NCBI GenBank assembly: GCA_036490335.1
Contig: DASXEB010000019.1
Span: 1 to 64,000 of the forward strand
Direction of reading: 5' to 3'
Origin: Palsa-1392 sp036490335
GTDB taxonomy: Bacteria > Verrucomicrobiota > Verrucomicrobiia > Chthoniobacterales > UBA10450
DNA length: 64,000 nt
Below, piece by piece: positions 43,688 to 52,300 of this stretch (position 1 is its first letter; each line of letters starts with the position of its first letter). The position numbers were made by a program, and so were the translations under genes. The notes beneath the pieces are model-generated. The model had not been told where the DNA came from. It saw nothing but the letters and a program-made list of their open reading frames with translations, and searched no databases.

Positions 43688-45712
43688 TTGCTCGCGCGCA
43701 CCGGACGACGCTTCTCGTTAGGCAATGTTGCCGGCGCGTTCGCGGCTGGCGGCGTAGTCCTCGTTTTTTGTGCGCTCCTCCTCTGGCACAACCCGAAACT
43801 TTTTTGGAACGACGACTACGAAATTTCCATTCTTCCCGTTTTCGCCGACGTCGCGCGAAGCTGGTCGGAAGGTCACTGGCCGCTGCTCAGTCCTTATTCG
43901 TGGGTCTGCGGAAATCTCGCCGGAGAATTTCAGTACGGCACCTTCTCGCTTTTCGTTAACGCCGCCGTCGTTCTGATCTGGAAATTTCCGCTCGCCTTTG
44001 CGGAACAGGCCGCGGCGCTTTCGACGGCGCATCTTTTCGTCCTCGCGGCCGGCGCGTTTATGCTCGCGCGCGACCGGAGCCTAACGATGCCGCTCGCGCT
44101 CATGGTGGCGCTCGTCGCGGCGCTCAATGGCTGGATGATGTGCTGGGGCGCGACCGATTGGTTCGGCGCGCTCGGTGCGTTTGCCTGGCTGCCGTGGGCG
44201 TGGTGGGGGATGGCGCGGACGCTCGATCCCGCGCGGAGCAAATGGCGTTTTCTTTGGCCGGCGCCTTTCGTTTATTTCGTCGTCACGGGCGGATTTCCCT
44301 ACACGGTTTTGATGCTCGCGCTCGTCGCGCTTTGGCTTGCTGCGAAGTCGTTAGGCGAAACGCGGCGGCTCCCTTCCCTTTGGCCGCTCGCGCTCGGATT
44401 TGCCCTCGGGCTCGGATTGTCCGCGCCGGCCTGGCTCGCGCTTTTCGATTACATCCACGGCTCCGCGCGCGGCGAACAGGCGGACGCGCTTTCGCACTGG
44501 CAATGGCTCGTGCCGCCGGCCGCGCTGCCCGGTTTTGTCTGGCCGGCGTGGACGGTTGCGTGGTCGGATTTCTCTTCTCACGCCGTCCCGCATCCTGCCA
44601 TCGAGCTGGCCTGCGGGACGGTGCCGCCGCTCGCGCTTCTGGGCGGCCTGATTTTTTTGCGTGGCCGATTCGTTAGGCGAATGAAATGGGAACTGGGCTT
44701 GCTTCTGCTCGTCCTGCTCATCGCGATGCTGCCGAGCGCGAATGTTTTCCGATGGAGTTTTCGCTGGCTGCCGCTCCTCCATCTTGTGCTTGCGCTCGTC
44801 GCCGCGGAAGCACTCGCGCAATTTCGCCTAACGAACGCGTCGCGCTGGTTTTTGACCCTGCTGGTGTTCGCTTCGCTCCTTTTCACCTACCTGCGTTTGC
44901 CGACCAACACCGGCGTGCCGAGATATCCATTCCCATCCAGCCTAACGAGTCCGAGTCCGCTCGATCCGGCGCGCCTCTATCTCAGCATTTATCCACCGCC
45001 GGAAATCGCCGACCGCGCGGAAAATCATCCTTCGCCGGTCGGCGAGATCACGCGTCCCGGGAGCACGCCGATGTGGGCCGGGCTGCGCTTCGTCAATGGC
45101 TACAGCCCGATTCGCGGCGCGGGCGTCGCGCGCGAATTTGCCTCTTACACGCATGGCGAGATCGACCCCGGAATGGCGGAATATTTGCTCGGCTGGGAAG
45201 CTGCGCCTAACGAACTCCTTGCCCAGATCGGTGTCGACGGAATCGTCGTCGCGCACCCGATCGTGCTCGCGCCCAAGCCATCGTCGGAGTGGAAAATGGT
45301 TTACGAAAATGGCGAAGGCCGGGTTTATCATCGGATCGGAAATCCGATCGCGCGCGTGCGATCGATCGCGTTGCCTAACGAACACCTGGAGTCCGCGATT
45401 GTGCAACTGCTCGAGGACTCGCGCGAGAAAGTTGTCGCCGATGTCTCTGTGCCGCCGGGCGCGACACCGGCCGCGATTGTTTTTTCGCGACCGTTTTTCG
45501 ATGGCTATCGCGCAACGCTCGAAGGAAAAAAACTCGCGGTCGATTCGTTCCGCGGTCTTGTGCCGATGATCAGGCTTGCGCCGGGCGCGCAGGGTCGCCT
45601 AACGATGATCTATCGGCCGTGGTGGCTACTTCTCGGCGGCACGATGGCGAGCGCGAGCCTGCTTTTTTTCCTCGCCGCCGTCGGTTGTGCCGCGCGCGGG
45701 CAATTTCAATAA
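43688..45712 (+). CDS. Large polytopic membrane protein (YfhO/GT-C-like)
   Basis: 674 residues with about twelve helices. An early periplasmic loop contains LFWNDDYEISILPVFADVARSWSEGHWPLL and another GFVWPAWTVAWSD, reminiscent of YfhO-family or GT-C glycosyltransferases, where such acidic loops bind lipid-linked donors. The C-terminal 200 residues are soluble (YLSIYPPPEIADRAENHPS and later IYRPWW). It probably acts in cell-surface glycosylation; the assignment is by architecture only. TTG start 4 bp after the MBL gene. Nine uptake-like 9-mers make this one of the densest genes. Confidence 0.6.
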   Translation: MLARTGRRFSLGNVAGAFAAGGVVLVFCALLLWHNPKLFWNDDYEISILPVFADVARSWSEGHWPLLSPYSWVCGNLAGEFQYGTFSLFVNAAVVLIWKFPLAFAEQAAALSTAHLFVLAAGAFMLARDRSLTMPLALMVALVAALNGWMMCWGATDWFGALGAFAWLPWAWWGMARTLDPARSKWRFLWPAPFVYFVVTGGFPYTVLMLALVALWLAAKSLGETRRLPSLWPLALGFALGLGLSAPAWLALFDYIHGSARGEQADALSHWQWLVPPAALPGFVWPAWTVAWSDFSSHAVPHPAIELACGTVPPLALLGGLIFLRGRFVRRMKWELGLLLLVLLIAMLPSANVFRWSFRWLPLLHLVLALVAAEALAQFRLTNASRWFLTLLVFASLLFTYLRLPTNTGVPRYPFPSSLTSPSPLDPARLYLSIYPPPEIADRAENHPSPVGEITRPGSTPMWAGLRFVNGYSPIRGAGVAREFASYTHGEIDPGMAEYLLGWEAAPNELLAQIGVDGIVVAHPIVLAPKPSSEWKMVYENGEGRVYHRIGNPIARVRSIALPNEHLESAIVQLLEDSREKVVADVSVPPGATPAAIVFSRPFFDGYRATLEGKKLAVDSFRGLVPMIRLAPGAQGRLTMIYRPWWLLLGGTMASASLLFFLAAVGCAARGQFQ

Positions 45713-46851
45713 ACGTCGCGCCGATAACGTTTGTCCGTCTTCAGTTTTTCGACGTACTCGTTCGCTTCTTCAACGCCAAGACCGCCCTGCTGCTGCACGA
45801 TCTGGCGGAGCGCGGCATCGACATCTTTCGCCATCCGTTTGGCGTCGCCGCAAACGTAAAAGTAGGCGCCTTCCGCGAGCCACTTCCAAATCTCGCCGCC
45901 CGCGCCGGTCATTCGGTCCTGCACATAAATTTTGTGCGCCTGATCGCGCGAGAATGCGGTGTCGACGCGCGTGAGCAGACCATCCGCGACGAATTTCTCG
46001 AAATCTTCACGGTAAAAATAATCACTCCGCTCGCGCTGGGAACCAAAGAAGAGCCAATTTCTGCCGCGCGCGCCGAGAGCCGCGCGCTCCTGCAAAAAAG
46101 CGCGAAACGGCGCCACACCGGTGCCGGGACCGACCATGATGACGGGCGCATCGCTATCTTCCGGAAGATGAAATTTCGATTTGCTCGGAAAGACGGGGAC
46201 GGGCGAATCGTCGCAGCGTTCGGCGAGAAAGGTCGAGCAGACGCCTTTCCGTTTTCGGCCGTGACTGCTGTAGGTGACGACGTCGATGATCAAATGAACC
46301 GCCTCCGGGAATGCTTTTAAACTCGAGGCTACAGAATATAGCCGAGGCTGCAATTTGGAGAGCAGGCTAACAAATTCCACAGGCGCGAATCCGGCCGAAG
46401 GATGCTCGGTCAGAAAATCGATGATCTCCATACCCCAAAGATAAGTCTCGAGATCCTGTTTCCGTTCCGGCGCGAGGAGCTCGTTGAGGAGCGGGGCCGC
46501 TTGGGCGCGCTCGGCGATCGCGCGCAAAAATTTCGGCGTCGGCTGAGTGATGCTGTAATCGCGAAACAAGGCATCGCGCAGAGTCGTGGTCGCACCTTTG
46601 TAAGTCGGCACCCCCTCGTCGCCTTTCGCGCAAAGGGCCTCGAGAATTTCCTCGACCAGATCGGGAGAATTCGTCGGATAAACCGCGAGCGATTCACCGA
46701 CTTCGTAACTAAGGCCGGAGCCGGCGAGCGAGAGCTCGAAGTGGCGCGTATTTTTCTCCGAGTCGGGCGCATTGAGCCGGCGATTGACGAGCATTTTCGC
46801 GGGAAAAGGATTGGTGCGGGAATAGGCCGGAGCCATCGTGTCGTTAGGCAT
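45706..46851 (-). CDS. Sulfite-reductase-type FAD/NADPH flavoprotein lacking the FMN domain
   Basis: 381 residues corresponding to the C-terminal two-thirds of CysJ/P450 reductase: connecting domain (YEVGESLAVYPTNSPDLVEEIL), FAD site RLYSVASSL and GVCSTFLAERC, NADPH site VGPGTGVAPFRAFLQER, and C-terminal YVCGDAKRMAKDVDAALRQIV. No flavodoxin domain precedes it, so electrons must come from or go to a separate partner. The ATG at 46851 is immediately followed by an uptake-like 9-mer (MPND); M6 is an alternative. It overlaps the preceding convergent gene by 7 bp. Confidence 0.88.
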   Translation of the reverse strand: MPNDTMAPAYSRTNPFPAKMLVNRRLNAPDSEKNTRHFELSLAGSGLSYEVGESLAVYPTNSPDLVEEILEALCAKGDEGVPTYKGATTTLRDALFRDYSITQPTPKFLRAIAERAQAAPLLNELLAPERKQDLETYLWGMEIIDFLTEHPSAGFAPVEFVSLLSKLQPRLYSVASSLKAFPEAVHLIIDVVTYSSHGRKRKGVCSTFLAERCDDSPVPVFPSKSKFHLPEDSDAPVIMVGPGTGVAPFRAFLQERAALGARGRNWLFFGSQRERSDYFYREDFEKFVADGLLTRVDTAFSRDQAHKIYVQDRMTGAGGEIWKWLAEGAYFYVCGDAKRMAKDVDAALRQIVQQQGGLGVEEANEYVEKLKTDKRYRRDVY

Positions 46852-46945
46852 GAGGCGGAAAAGTTCCGCGCGCGCCGCAGCGTGACAAGTCTTTTTCGCG
46901 GCCGAAAAAACACGCGCGCCTTTCGCGAGCCGCGATGGAATAAAG

Positions 46946-47362
46946 ATGCCGGACGAAATTCTCGATCGCGATTTTTCGCTCGCGCACGCCCTCCTCCGCG
47001 TCGGGCTGGGCGTCGATCTCTTCGTGCATGGTCTGGCGCGTTTGCCGGAGCTCGGCGCATTCGTCGGCCACGTGCAGCAGGCGATGGCGAAAACGTAGCT
47101 GCCGGTCCCGCTCGTGACCGCGACCGCCTGCGCGATTCCTTTCGTCGAATTCGCGACCGGCGCGTTGCTCGTTCTCGGCTTGTTCTTGCGGCCGGCGCTC
47201 GTGATCGGCTCGCTCCTCATGATTGTGCTCATGTTCGGGATTTGCCTCGCGCAAAATTGGACGGTCGCGGCCGAGCAGCTCGTTTACATGTTCGTCTTCG
47301 CCGCGCTCCTCGCGAGCGCGCGGCACGATCGCTACTCGATCGACGGCTGGCGTCGCCGTTAG
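46946..47362 (+). pseudogene. DoxX-family membrane protein broken by an in-frame TAG
   Basis: The frame reads MPDEILDRDFSLAHALLRVG, then VDLFVHGLARLPELGAFVGH, meets TAG at codon 51 (47096-47098) and continues without a shift as LPVPLVTATACAIPFVEFATGALLVLGLFLRPALVIGS to the end, the classic four-helix DoxX pattern. The full length would be about 138 residues, right for the family. A single base change (for example TGG or CAG to TAG) explains it. It could be a real nonsense mutation or a sequence error. Confidence 0.75.
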
Positions 47363-47383
47363 GTAGAAAATTTCTGCCTAACG
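47357..47383. terminator. Inverted pair of uptake-like motifs forming a hairpin between convergent genes
   Basis: CGTTAGG...CCTAACG flank GAAAATTTC and give a near-perfect stem between the end of the DoxX pseudogene and the end of the AI-2E family gene. This matches the use of paired uptake sequences as terminators in Neisseria and Haemophilus. There is no T-tract, so its activity is inferred. Confidence 0.5.
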
Positions 47384-47391
47384 AAAAGCGT

Positions 47392-48543
47392 TCAGCTGAG
47401 AAATTCCGCGAGCGGTTCCATCGGCTCGATGTGCGCGCAGAAAATTTTGAAGGCGGCCAAAATCGGGACCGCGAGCATGACTCCGACGATGCCCCACATC
47501 CATCCCCAAAAAGTGAGCGAGAGCAGCACGAGCACCGGATTGAGCGTGAGCGAACGTCCCATCACGAGGGGCGTGATGAAATTTCCCTCCAGCGTCGCGA
47601 AGACAAAATAGACCGCCGGAAAAAGCAGCGCGTAACTGAAGCTGTCGAAACTCAGGACCGCGCCCAGGGTCATGCAGATGATTCCGGTGAACGCGCCGAG
47701 ATAGGGGATAAAATTGAGCGCCGCGACCATCGCGCCCCACATCGCCGGGTTGGGCAGGCCGAGCGCGCCGACGGCCGCGCCGACCACGAAACCGAGGCAG
47801 CAGTTGATCACGGTGACGGTGAGAAGATAACGCGAGATCTGCGTTTCGATCTCGTGCGCGATCACGACCGCGCGCTTTTTGTCGGAAAGCGTCGGCATGA
47901 GCTTGATCAGTTTGCCGAGAAAAACGCCGTCGTAGGCGAGCAGAAAATAAAGCAGGATCAGCGTCGTCAGCGCACCAATGACAAACTCCGGCGTGCCGAC
48001 GACAAGCTCGTCCGCGATCGGGTGCTTCTGAATTTCCACTGTCTGCGTTTTCGTCGGCGCAGCCGGAGCGGCGGCGGCAAGATTTTCAATCGCGCCACTC
48101 GCCTGCTCGACTTTCTCCATCGGCTTGCGCAAAGCCGAGAGACGCTTTTGCAATTGATGCATGCTCGAAGGCGCGCGCTCGATCCAGCTCGTCGCCGGCG
48201 CGGCCAGAAACGAAACGCCGTATCCAAAAAGCGCGACGACCGAGAGCAGCAAAAGCGCGGCCCCGAAGTAGGGCGCGATTTTGATCTTCGCGAGCGAGCG
48301 AACGATCGGGCGCAACAGATAACTCAGCAGCAGCGCCAGCACCATCGGGAGGAGGAGCGAGCGCAAAAAATAAATCGTGTAGAAAATCGCGAGCAAAAAG
48401 AGCCCGGTCGTCGAGACGGAGCGGACGTCGAAAGGCCGGTGCAACAGATCGTGCAGGCGCAGATGCGGTTTGACGACCTTCGCCTCTTCCGTGTCGGCGT
48501 CGACCGCGGCGTGGGCCGGCTTTTCCTCGAGTTCGATCTCCAC
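47392..48543 (-). CDS. AI-2E family transporter (PerM-like permease)
   Basis: 383 residues with eight predicted helices. The C-terminal half carries ALNFIPYLGAFTGIICM and FVFATLEGNFITPLVMGRSLTLNPVLVLLSLTFWGWMWGIVG, the family signature. Members export varied solutes or act as Na+/H+ antiporters, so the substrate here is open. The start is a GTG. It is convergent with the DoxX pseudogene and divergent from the next gene. Confidence 0.92.
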   Translation of the reverse strand: MEIELEEKPAHAAVDADTEEAKVVKPHLRLHDLLHRPFDVRSVSTTGLFLLAIFYTIYFLRSLLLPMVLALLLSYLLRPIVRSLAKIKIAPYFGAALLLLSVVALFGYGVSFLAAPATSWIERAPSSMHQLQKRLSALRKPMEKVEQASGAIENLAAAAPAAPTKTQTVEIQKHPIADELVVGTPEFVIGALTTLILLYFLLAYDGVFLGKLIKLMPTLSDKKRAVVIAHEIETQISRYLLTVTVINCCLGFVVGAAVGALGLPNPAMWGAMVAALNFIPYLGAFTGIICMTLGAVLSFDSFSYALLFPAVYFVFATLEGNFITPLVMGRSLTLNPVLVLLSLTFWGWMWGIVGVMLAVPILAAFKIFCAHIEPMEPLAEFLS

Positions 48544-48637
48544 TCTTTCGTAGATTCGGCGGCGGCGAGTGTTTTACGCGTTCGCGCCCCACAATCCGGC
48601 GGTTGACGCGCGACCGCAACACGCCGTTCAGTTCCCG

Positions 48638-49531
48638 ATGCCCGCCGCCGCCTTACGCGCTTTGCTTGAGCAGGCGATCGATTACGCGGGGCTTTTTCCC
48701 CCGGCCGGCCTTGCGCTCGAAACCGCGCTGCAAAATTTTGCCGCCTATCTCGACTCGGATGAAAGCTGGATGCTCGGCGCCTTCGTTTTGCCGCTGCGAC
48801 AATTTTCGGCCGCAGCCGATTTGTTGCCGTCGCTAAAACTATCGCGGCCCCTGCGCGTCTCCGCGCTCGCGCCGAAGGATTCGGATGGGTCCGATCTCGA
48901 AAAAATTCTGGGCGAAATGCGCCATGCGATCGCAGGTTCCGCGCGCGACGGAAAGATGACTGTTTCGCAGGCGGAAATTTTGTGGCCGAAAAACGGAGCG
49001 AATGACTCGTTAGGCGCAAACGCGGAGTCGTTAGGCAACGCAGGCGTGAAAATCTTCTGGGAAGCACCCGCCGTTTCCGCGGCCGAAACGATCGCGAGTC
49101 TCGCCGGCCACGCCGACGGCTTCAAACTTCGCACTGGCGGCCTGACCGCCGACGCGTTCCCAAGTGATGAGTTGATCGCGCGCGCGCTCGTCGCAACCGC
49201 GCGCCATTGCGTGCCGATCAAATTCACCGCCGGGCTGCATCATCCGGTGAAAAACTTTCACTCGAGCGTGCAGACAAAGATGCCCGGTTTTCTCAACGTC
49301 CTCGGCGCGGGTGTGCTCGCGCTCGAGCATCGCTGGGACGAAGCGCAAACCGCGCAAATGATCGCGGAGGAAGACGCGGTGGCGTTTGCCATCGACGAGG
49401 AAAATTTTCGCTGGCGCGACTGGAAAATCGCGACCGCCCAGATCAAGACGCATCGCCGTTTCGTGACATCGTTAGGCAGTTGCAGCTTCGACGAACCGCG
49501 CGACGATCTGCGCGCGCTCGGTTTGTTGTAG
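48638..49531 (+). CDS. Conserved protein of unknown function beside fumarylacetoacetase
   Basis: 297 residues beginning LLEQAIDYAGLFPPAGLALETALQNFAAYLDSDESWMLGAFVLP, a segment I have seen in uncharacterised proteins encoded next to aromatic-degradation genes. No catalytic motif is evident; the middle resembles a beta/alpha fold (HADGFKLRTGGLTADAFPSDELIA). It lies 33 bp before fahA on the same strand, so a role in tyrosine catabolism or its regulation is plausible. Three uptake-like 9-mers encode SLG. Confidence 0.7.
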   Translation: MPAAALRALLEQAIDYAGLFPPAGLALETALQNFAAYLDSDESWMLGAFVLPLRQFSAAADLLPSLKLSRPLRVSALAPKDSDGSDLEKILGEMRHAIAGSARDGKMTVSQAEILWPKNGANDSLGANAESLGNAGVKIFWEAPAVSAAETIASLAGHADGFKLRTGGLTADAFPSDELIARALVATARHCVPIKFTAGLHHPVKNFHSSVQTKMPGFLNVLGAGVLALEHRWDEAQTAQMIAEEDAVAFAIDEENFRWRDWKIATAQIKTHRRFVTSLGSCSFDEPRDDLRALGLL

Positions 49532-49564
49532 AAACAGGCGAACGCCCAAACTTCAGTCTTCCAA

Positions 49565-50827
49565 ATGCCGCTTCGTTCCTTCATCGAGATCGCGACCGAC
49601 TCCGATTTTCCGCTCGAGAATCTGCCTTTCGGAATTTTTCGGCCTAACGATGGGCCCGCGCGGGTCGGCGTTGCGCTCGGCGATTTTGTAGTCGATCTCG
49701 CGGCGCTCGAAACCGCGGGATTTTTTCGCGAGGCAAATCTCGGCGACAAGATCTTCGCGAGCGATGCGCTGAATAATTTTCTCGCGGTCGGCCGTCCGGC
49801 CTGGCGGAAGACGCGCGAGATTTTACAGGAGCTTCTCGCGGTCGATAACGCGACTTTGCGTGACGACGCGTTGCGCGGACGCGTTTTTCACCGGCGAAAA
49901 GAGGTCACGATGCAGTTGCCCGCGCGAATCGGCGATTACACCGATTTTTATTCGTCGTATCATCACGCTTTCAATGTTGGAACGATGTTTCGCGGCCCGG
50001 AGAACGCGCTCATGCCGAACTGGCGCTGGATCCCGATCGCGTATCACGGCCGCGCCAGCTCGATCGTGCCGAGCGGAACCGACGTGCGCCGTCCGCGGGG
50101 GCAAACGAAAGCGCCCGATGCCGCGGCGCCGACTTTCGGGCCGAGTCGCGCTCTCGATTTCGAATTGGAAACCGCGTTCCTGATCGGCCCGCCTAACGAA
50201 CTCGGCGAACCGGTGCCGATCGCGCGCGCGACCGATCATATTTTCGGTCTCGTGCTCATGAACGACTGGAGCGCGCGCGACATCCAGACCTGGGAATACC
50301 AGCCGCTCGGGCCGTTCCTCGCGAAAAATTTTTGCACGAGCATTTCGCCGTGGGTCGTGACACTCGACGCGCTCCAGCCCTTTCGAAAACCGCTCCCGGC
50401 GCAGGAGCCGGCGCCGTTCGATTACCTGCGCGCGCCAAGCGATTTCACTTTCGACATTCAACTCGAGGTGCAATTGCAAACCGCAAAAATGAGCGCGCCG
50501 CAGACGATCACGCGAAGCAATTTTCAGAATCTTTACTGGAGCATTTCGCAGCAACTGGCGCATCACACGGTCGGCGGATGCAATTTGCAGCCGGGCGATT
50601 TGCTCGCGAGCGGCACGATCAGCGGCGCGGCGGAAGATGCGCGCGGCTGCATGCTCGAGCTGACCTGGCGCGGCGCGAATCCGCTCCAACTGCCCGGCGG
50701 CGAGACGCGCAGATGGCTCGAAGATGGCGATCGCCTAACGATCGCCGGCTGGGGCGAAGGCGACGGTTATCGGGTCGGCTTCGGTGAAGTGACCGGCAAA
50801 ATTCTGCCGGCGAAAAATTCCGCCTAA
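49565..50827 (+). CDS. fahA: Fumarylacetoacetase
   Basis: Last enzyme of tyrosine catabolism, cleaving fumarylacetoacetate to fumarate and acetoacetate. The N-terminal FAH domain (about 15-120) is followed by the catalytic domain with YTDFYSSYHHAFNVGTMFRG (Asp and catalytic His), the metal-binding ELETAFLIG and LMNDWSARDIQTWEYQPLGPF, and the C-terminal GTISGA. 420 residues, normal length. Its TAA stop is part of an uptake-like 9-mer. The other tyrosine-pathway genes are not in the window. Confidence 0.96.
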   Translation: MPLRSFIEIATDSDFPLENLPFGIFRPNDGPARVGVALGDFVVDLAALETAGFFREANLGDKIFASDALNNFLAVGRPAWRKTREILQELLAVDNATLRDDALRGRVFHRRKEVTMQLPARIGDYTDFYSSYHHAFNVGTMFRGPENALMPNWRWIPIAYHGRASSIVPSGTDVRRPRGQTKAPDAAAPTFGPSRALDFELETAFLIGPPNELGEPVPIARATDHIFGLVLMNDWSARDIQTWEYQPLGPFLAKNFCTSISPWVVTLDALQPFRKPLPAQEPAPFDYLRAPSDFTFDIQLEVQLQTAKMSAPQTITRSNFQNLYWSISQQLAHHTVGGCNLQPGDLLASGTISGAAEDARGCMLELTWRGANPLQLPGGETRRWLEDGDRLTIAGWGEGDGYRVGFGEVTGKILPAKNSA

Positions 50828-50837
50828 CGAATCAAGC

Positions 50838-51595
50838 CTAGCGGCGGCGGCGCACGAAAAGGTAAGCGCCTAACAATACCGGGCCGCCCAGCAACGCGAG
50901 CGACGACGGCTCGGGAATACTGGTGATCGCGAGATTATTAAAATAAAGATTATTCGTGTTGGAGCCATCGTCGGTGCCGGAATTATACAGATTAAATCCA
51001 GTTGCGAGGCCCGTGTAGGTATTGGAGTTCCCGGAAAATGAGTTGCCGTCGAAAAGAATTGTCCAAGTGCCGCTGGTAAGTGTCGTTTGGGTAAAGGCCA
51101 GACTAAAGACGGCCTGTGAATCGAAGGTCAGACCAAGACTCGTTCCATTAACTTGGTAGTCGTCGCTTCCCACGTTGAAATTGAAAATCTGAGTCCCGTT
51201 GTCTTCGAGCGAGAAGCCCTTGTTTCCATTGCGAAAGTTGACCGAGATATCGATCGAGAAGGTCTGCCCCAGCGTGAGCGGTGCGAGGAAGTTGCGGCTG
51301 GCATTGGCGAAGGCCGAACCGGGATTTGCATAGATCCCGAAGGATTGGCCGGCGGTGTTGATGTTGCCGGCCCCCGCCGTCGAATCGCCGAGAAAATAGC
51401 CGGCGAAGTTTGTGATGCCGTCGTTGTTGTTATTCGTCAGGTCCCAGGCGTCGAAGGTGCCCGTGGTGCCGCCGTTGGTTCCGTTCGTCCAACCGCTCCA
51501 TAAGCGGGGTCGGCTGCGTTGTCTGTTCCGGGAACCGCCGCAAACGCCGGAACGCTGAATCCGACGACCAACAAAAACAGAGCAAGTTTTTTCAT
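50838..51595 (-). pseudogene. PEP-CTERM surface protein with a single-base frameshift
   Basis: Read from ATG 51595: signal peptide MKKLALFLLVVGFSVPAFA, then VPGTDNAADPAY. The frame then breaks near 51497-51503 (it would stop soon after). The next frame gives SGWTNGTNGGTTGTFDAWDL and continues unbroken through about 210 more residues rich in Asn, Gly, Thr and Ser to the sorting tail SIPEPSSLALLGGPVLLGAYLFVRRRR. One base restores the gene. Such proteins are exported and processed by an exosortase (not in the window). The frameshift may be real, phase-variable or a sequence error. Confidence 0.8.
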
Positions 51596-51706
51596 ATTTT
51601 TACCGACACGTTTCCGATTTCGGCGTCTGTTTTCTCAGAATCGGAAAAGATTGTCAAAATTTTTCGGTTGCACGATTGGCCGATTGCCTTCATAAAAGAC
51701 GCTCGC

Positions 51707-52300
51707 GTGCGCCGATCTCTTCTTTGCCTAACAATCATTGCGAGCGGATTTGCCTCTTGCCTAACGAATGCGAGCGCGGCCGGGAACGATTCTTCCGTCA
51801 CACGGTTTGTTTACAAAAACGCCGCCGGCAAGATCGAGTCGGTCAGGGTCATCAACTCCTACACCGGCAAATGGACTCATCCCTTCACGACTGCGCCGGC
51901 GAAGCGTGGCGGCGCGCAACTTGACCCTCTCCTCATCCGCGCCGCGACCATCGCCGAGGAGCGCGCGAACGCGCATTCGAAGTCGCGCTGCTGGCATTAT
52001 GTAAAAGAGGCGCTGGTCGCTTCCGGCGCGGTCAGCTCGTATCCGCGGAGCGAATATGCGCGCGAGGCGGGCGACGAACTGGTACGCAGTTTCGGCTTTG
52101 TCCGGCTGTCGGTGCGCGATCCGTATCAAGCGCCGGTCGGTTCGGTGCTCGTTTATGGCTCCGGCCGTTCCGCCGGTCATGTCGAGATTCGCACCGCGAC
52201 AGGATTCGCGAGCGATTTTCGCGCGGCGACGCCTTCGCGCCGGCCGTTGATCGGCGTTTACGCGAAGATTTCTCCGCTGGCGAAGCGGAGGTTCTTCTAA
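51707..52300 (+). CDS. Secreted NlpC/P60- or CHAP-like protein
   Basis: About 197 residues from a GTG giving the signal peptide VRRSLLCLTIIASGFASCLTNASA; a TTG at 51668 is an alternative. The mature part has SRCWHYVKEALVASGAV (candidate catalytic Cys) and APVGSVLVYGSGRSAGHVEIRT (candidate His), the order found in cysteine amidases of the CHAP/NlpC type that cut peptidoglycan. Assignment is tentative. An uptake-like 9-mer encodes LTN at the end of the signal peptide. Confidence 0.65.
   Translation: MRRSLLCLTIIASGFASCLTNASAAGNDSSVTRFVYKNAAGKIESVRVINSYTGKWTHPFTTAPAKRGGAQLDPLLIRAATIAEERANAHSKSRCWHYVKEALVASGAVSSYPRSEYAREAGDELVRSFGFVRLSVRDPYQAPVGSVLVYGSGRSAGHVEIRTATGFASDFRAATPSRRPLIGVYAKISPLAKRRFF

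Noticed and set aside
47096..47098. Recoding of TAG (pyrrolysine or read-through)
   Set aside because: No pyl genes or context; DoxX proteins need no special residue there, so mutation or error is simpler.
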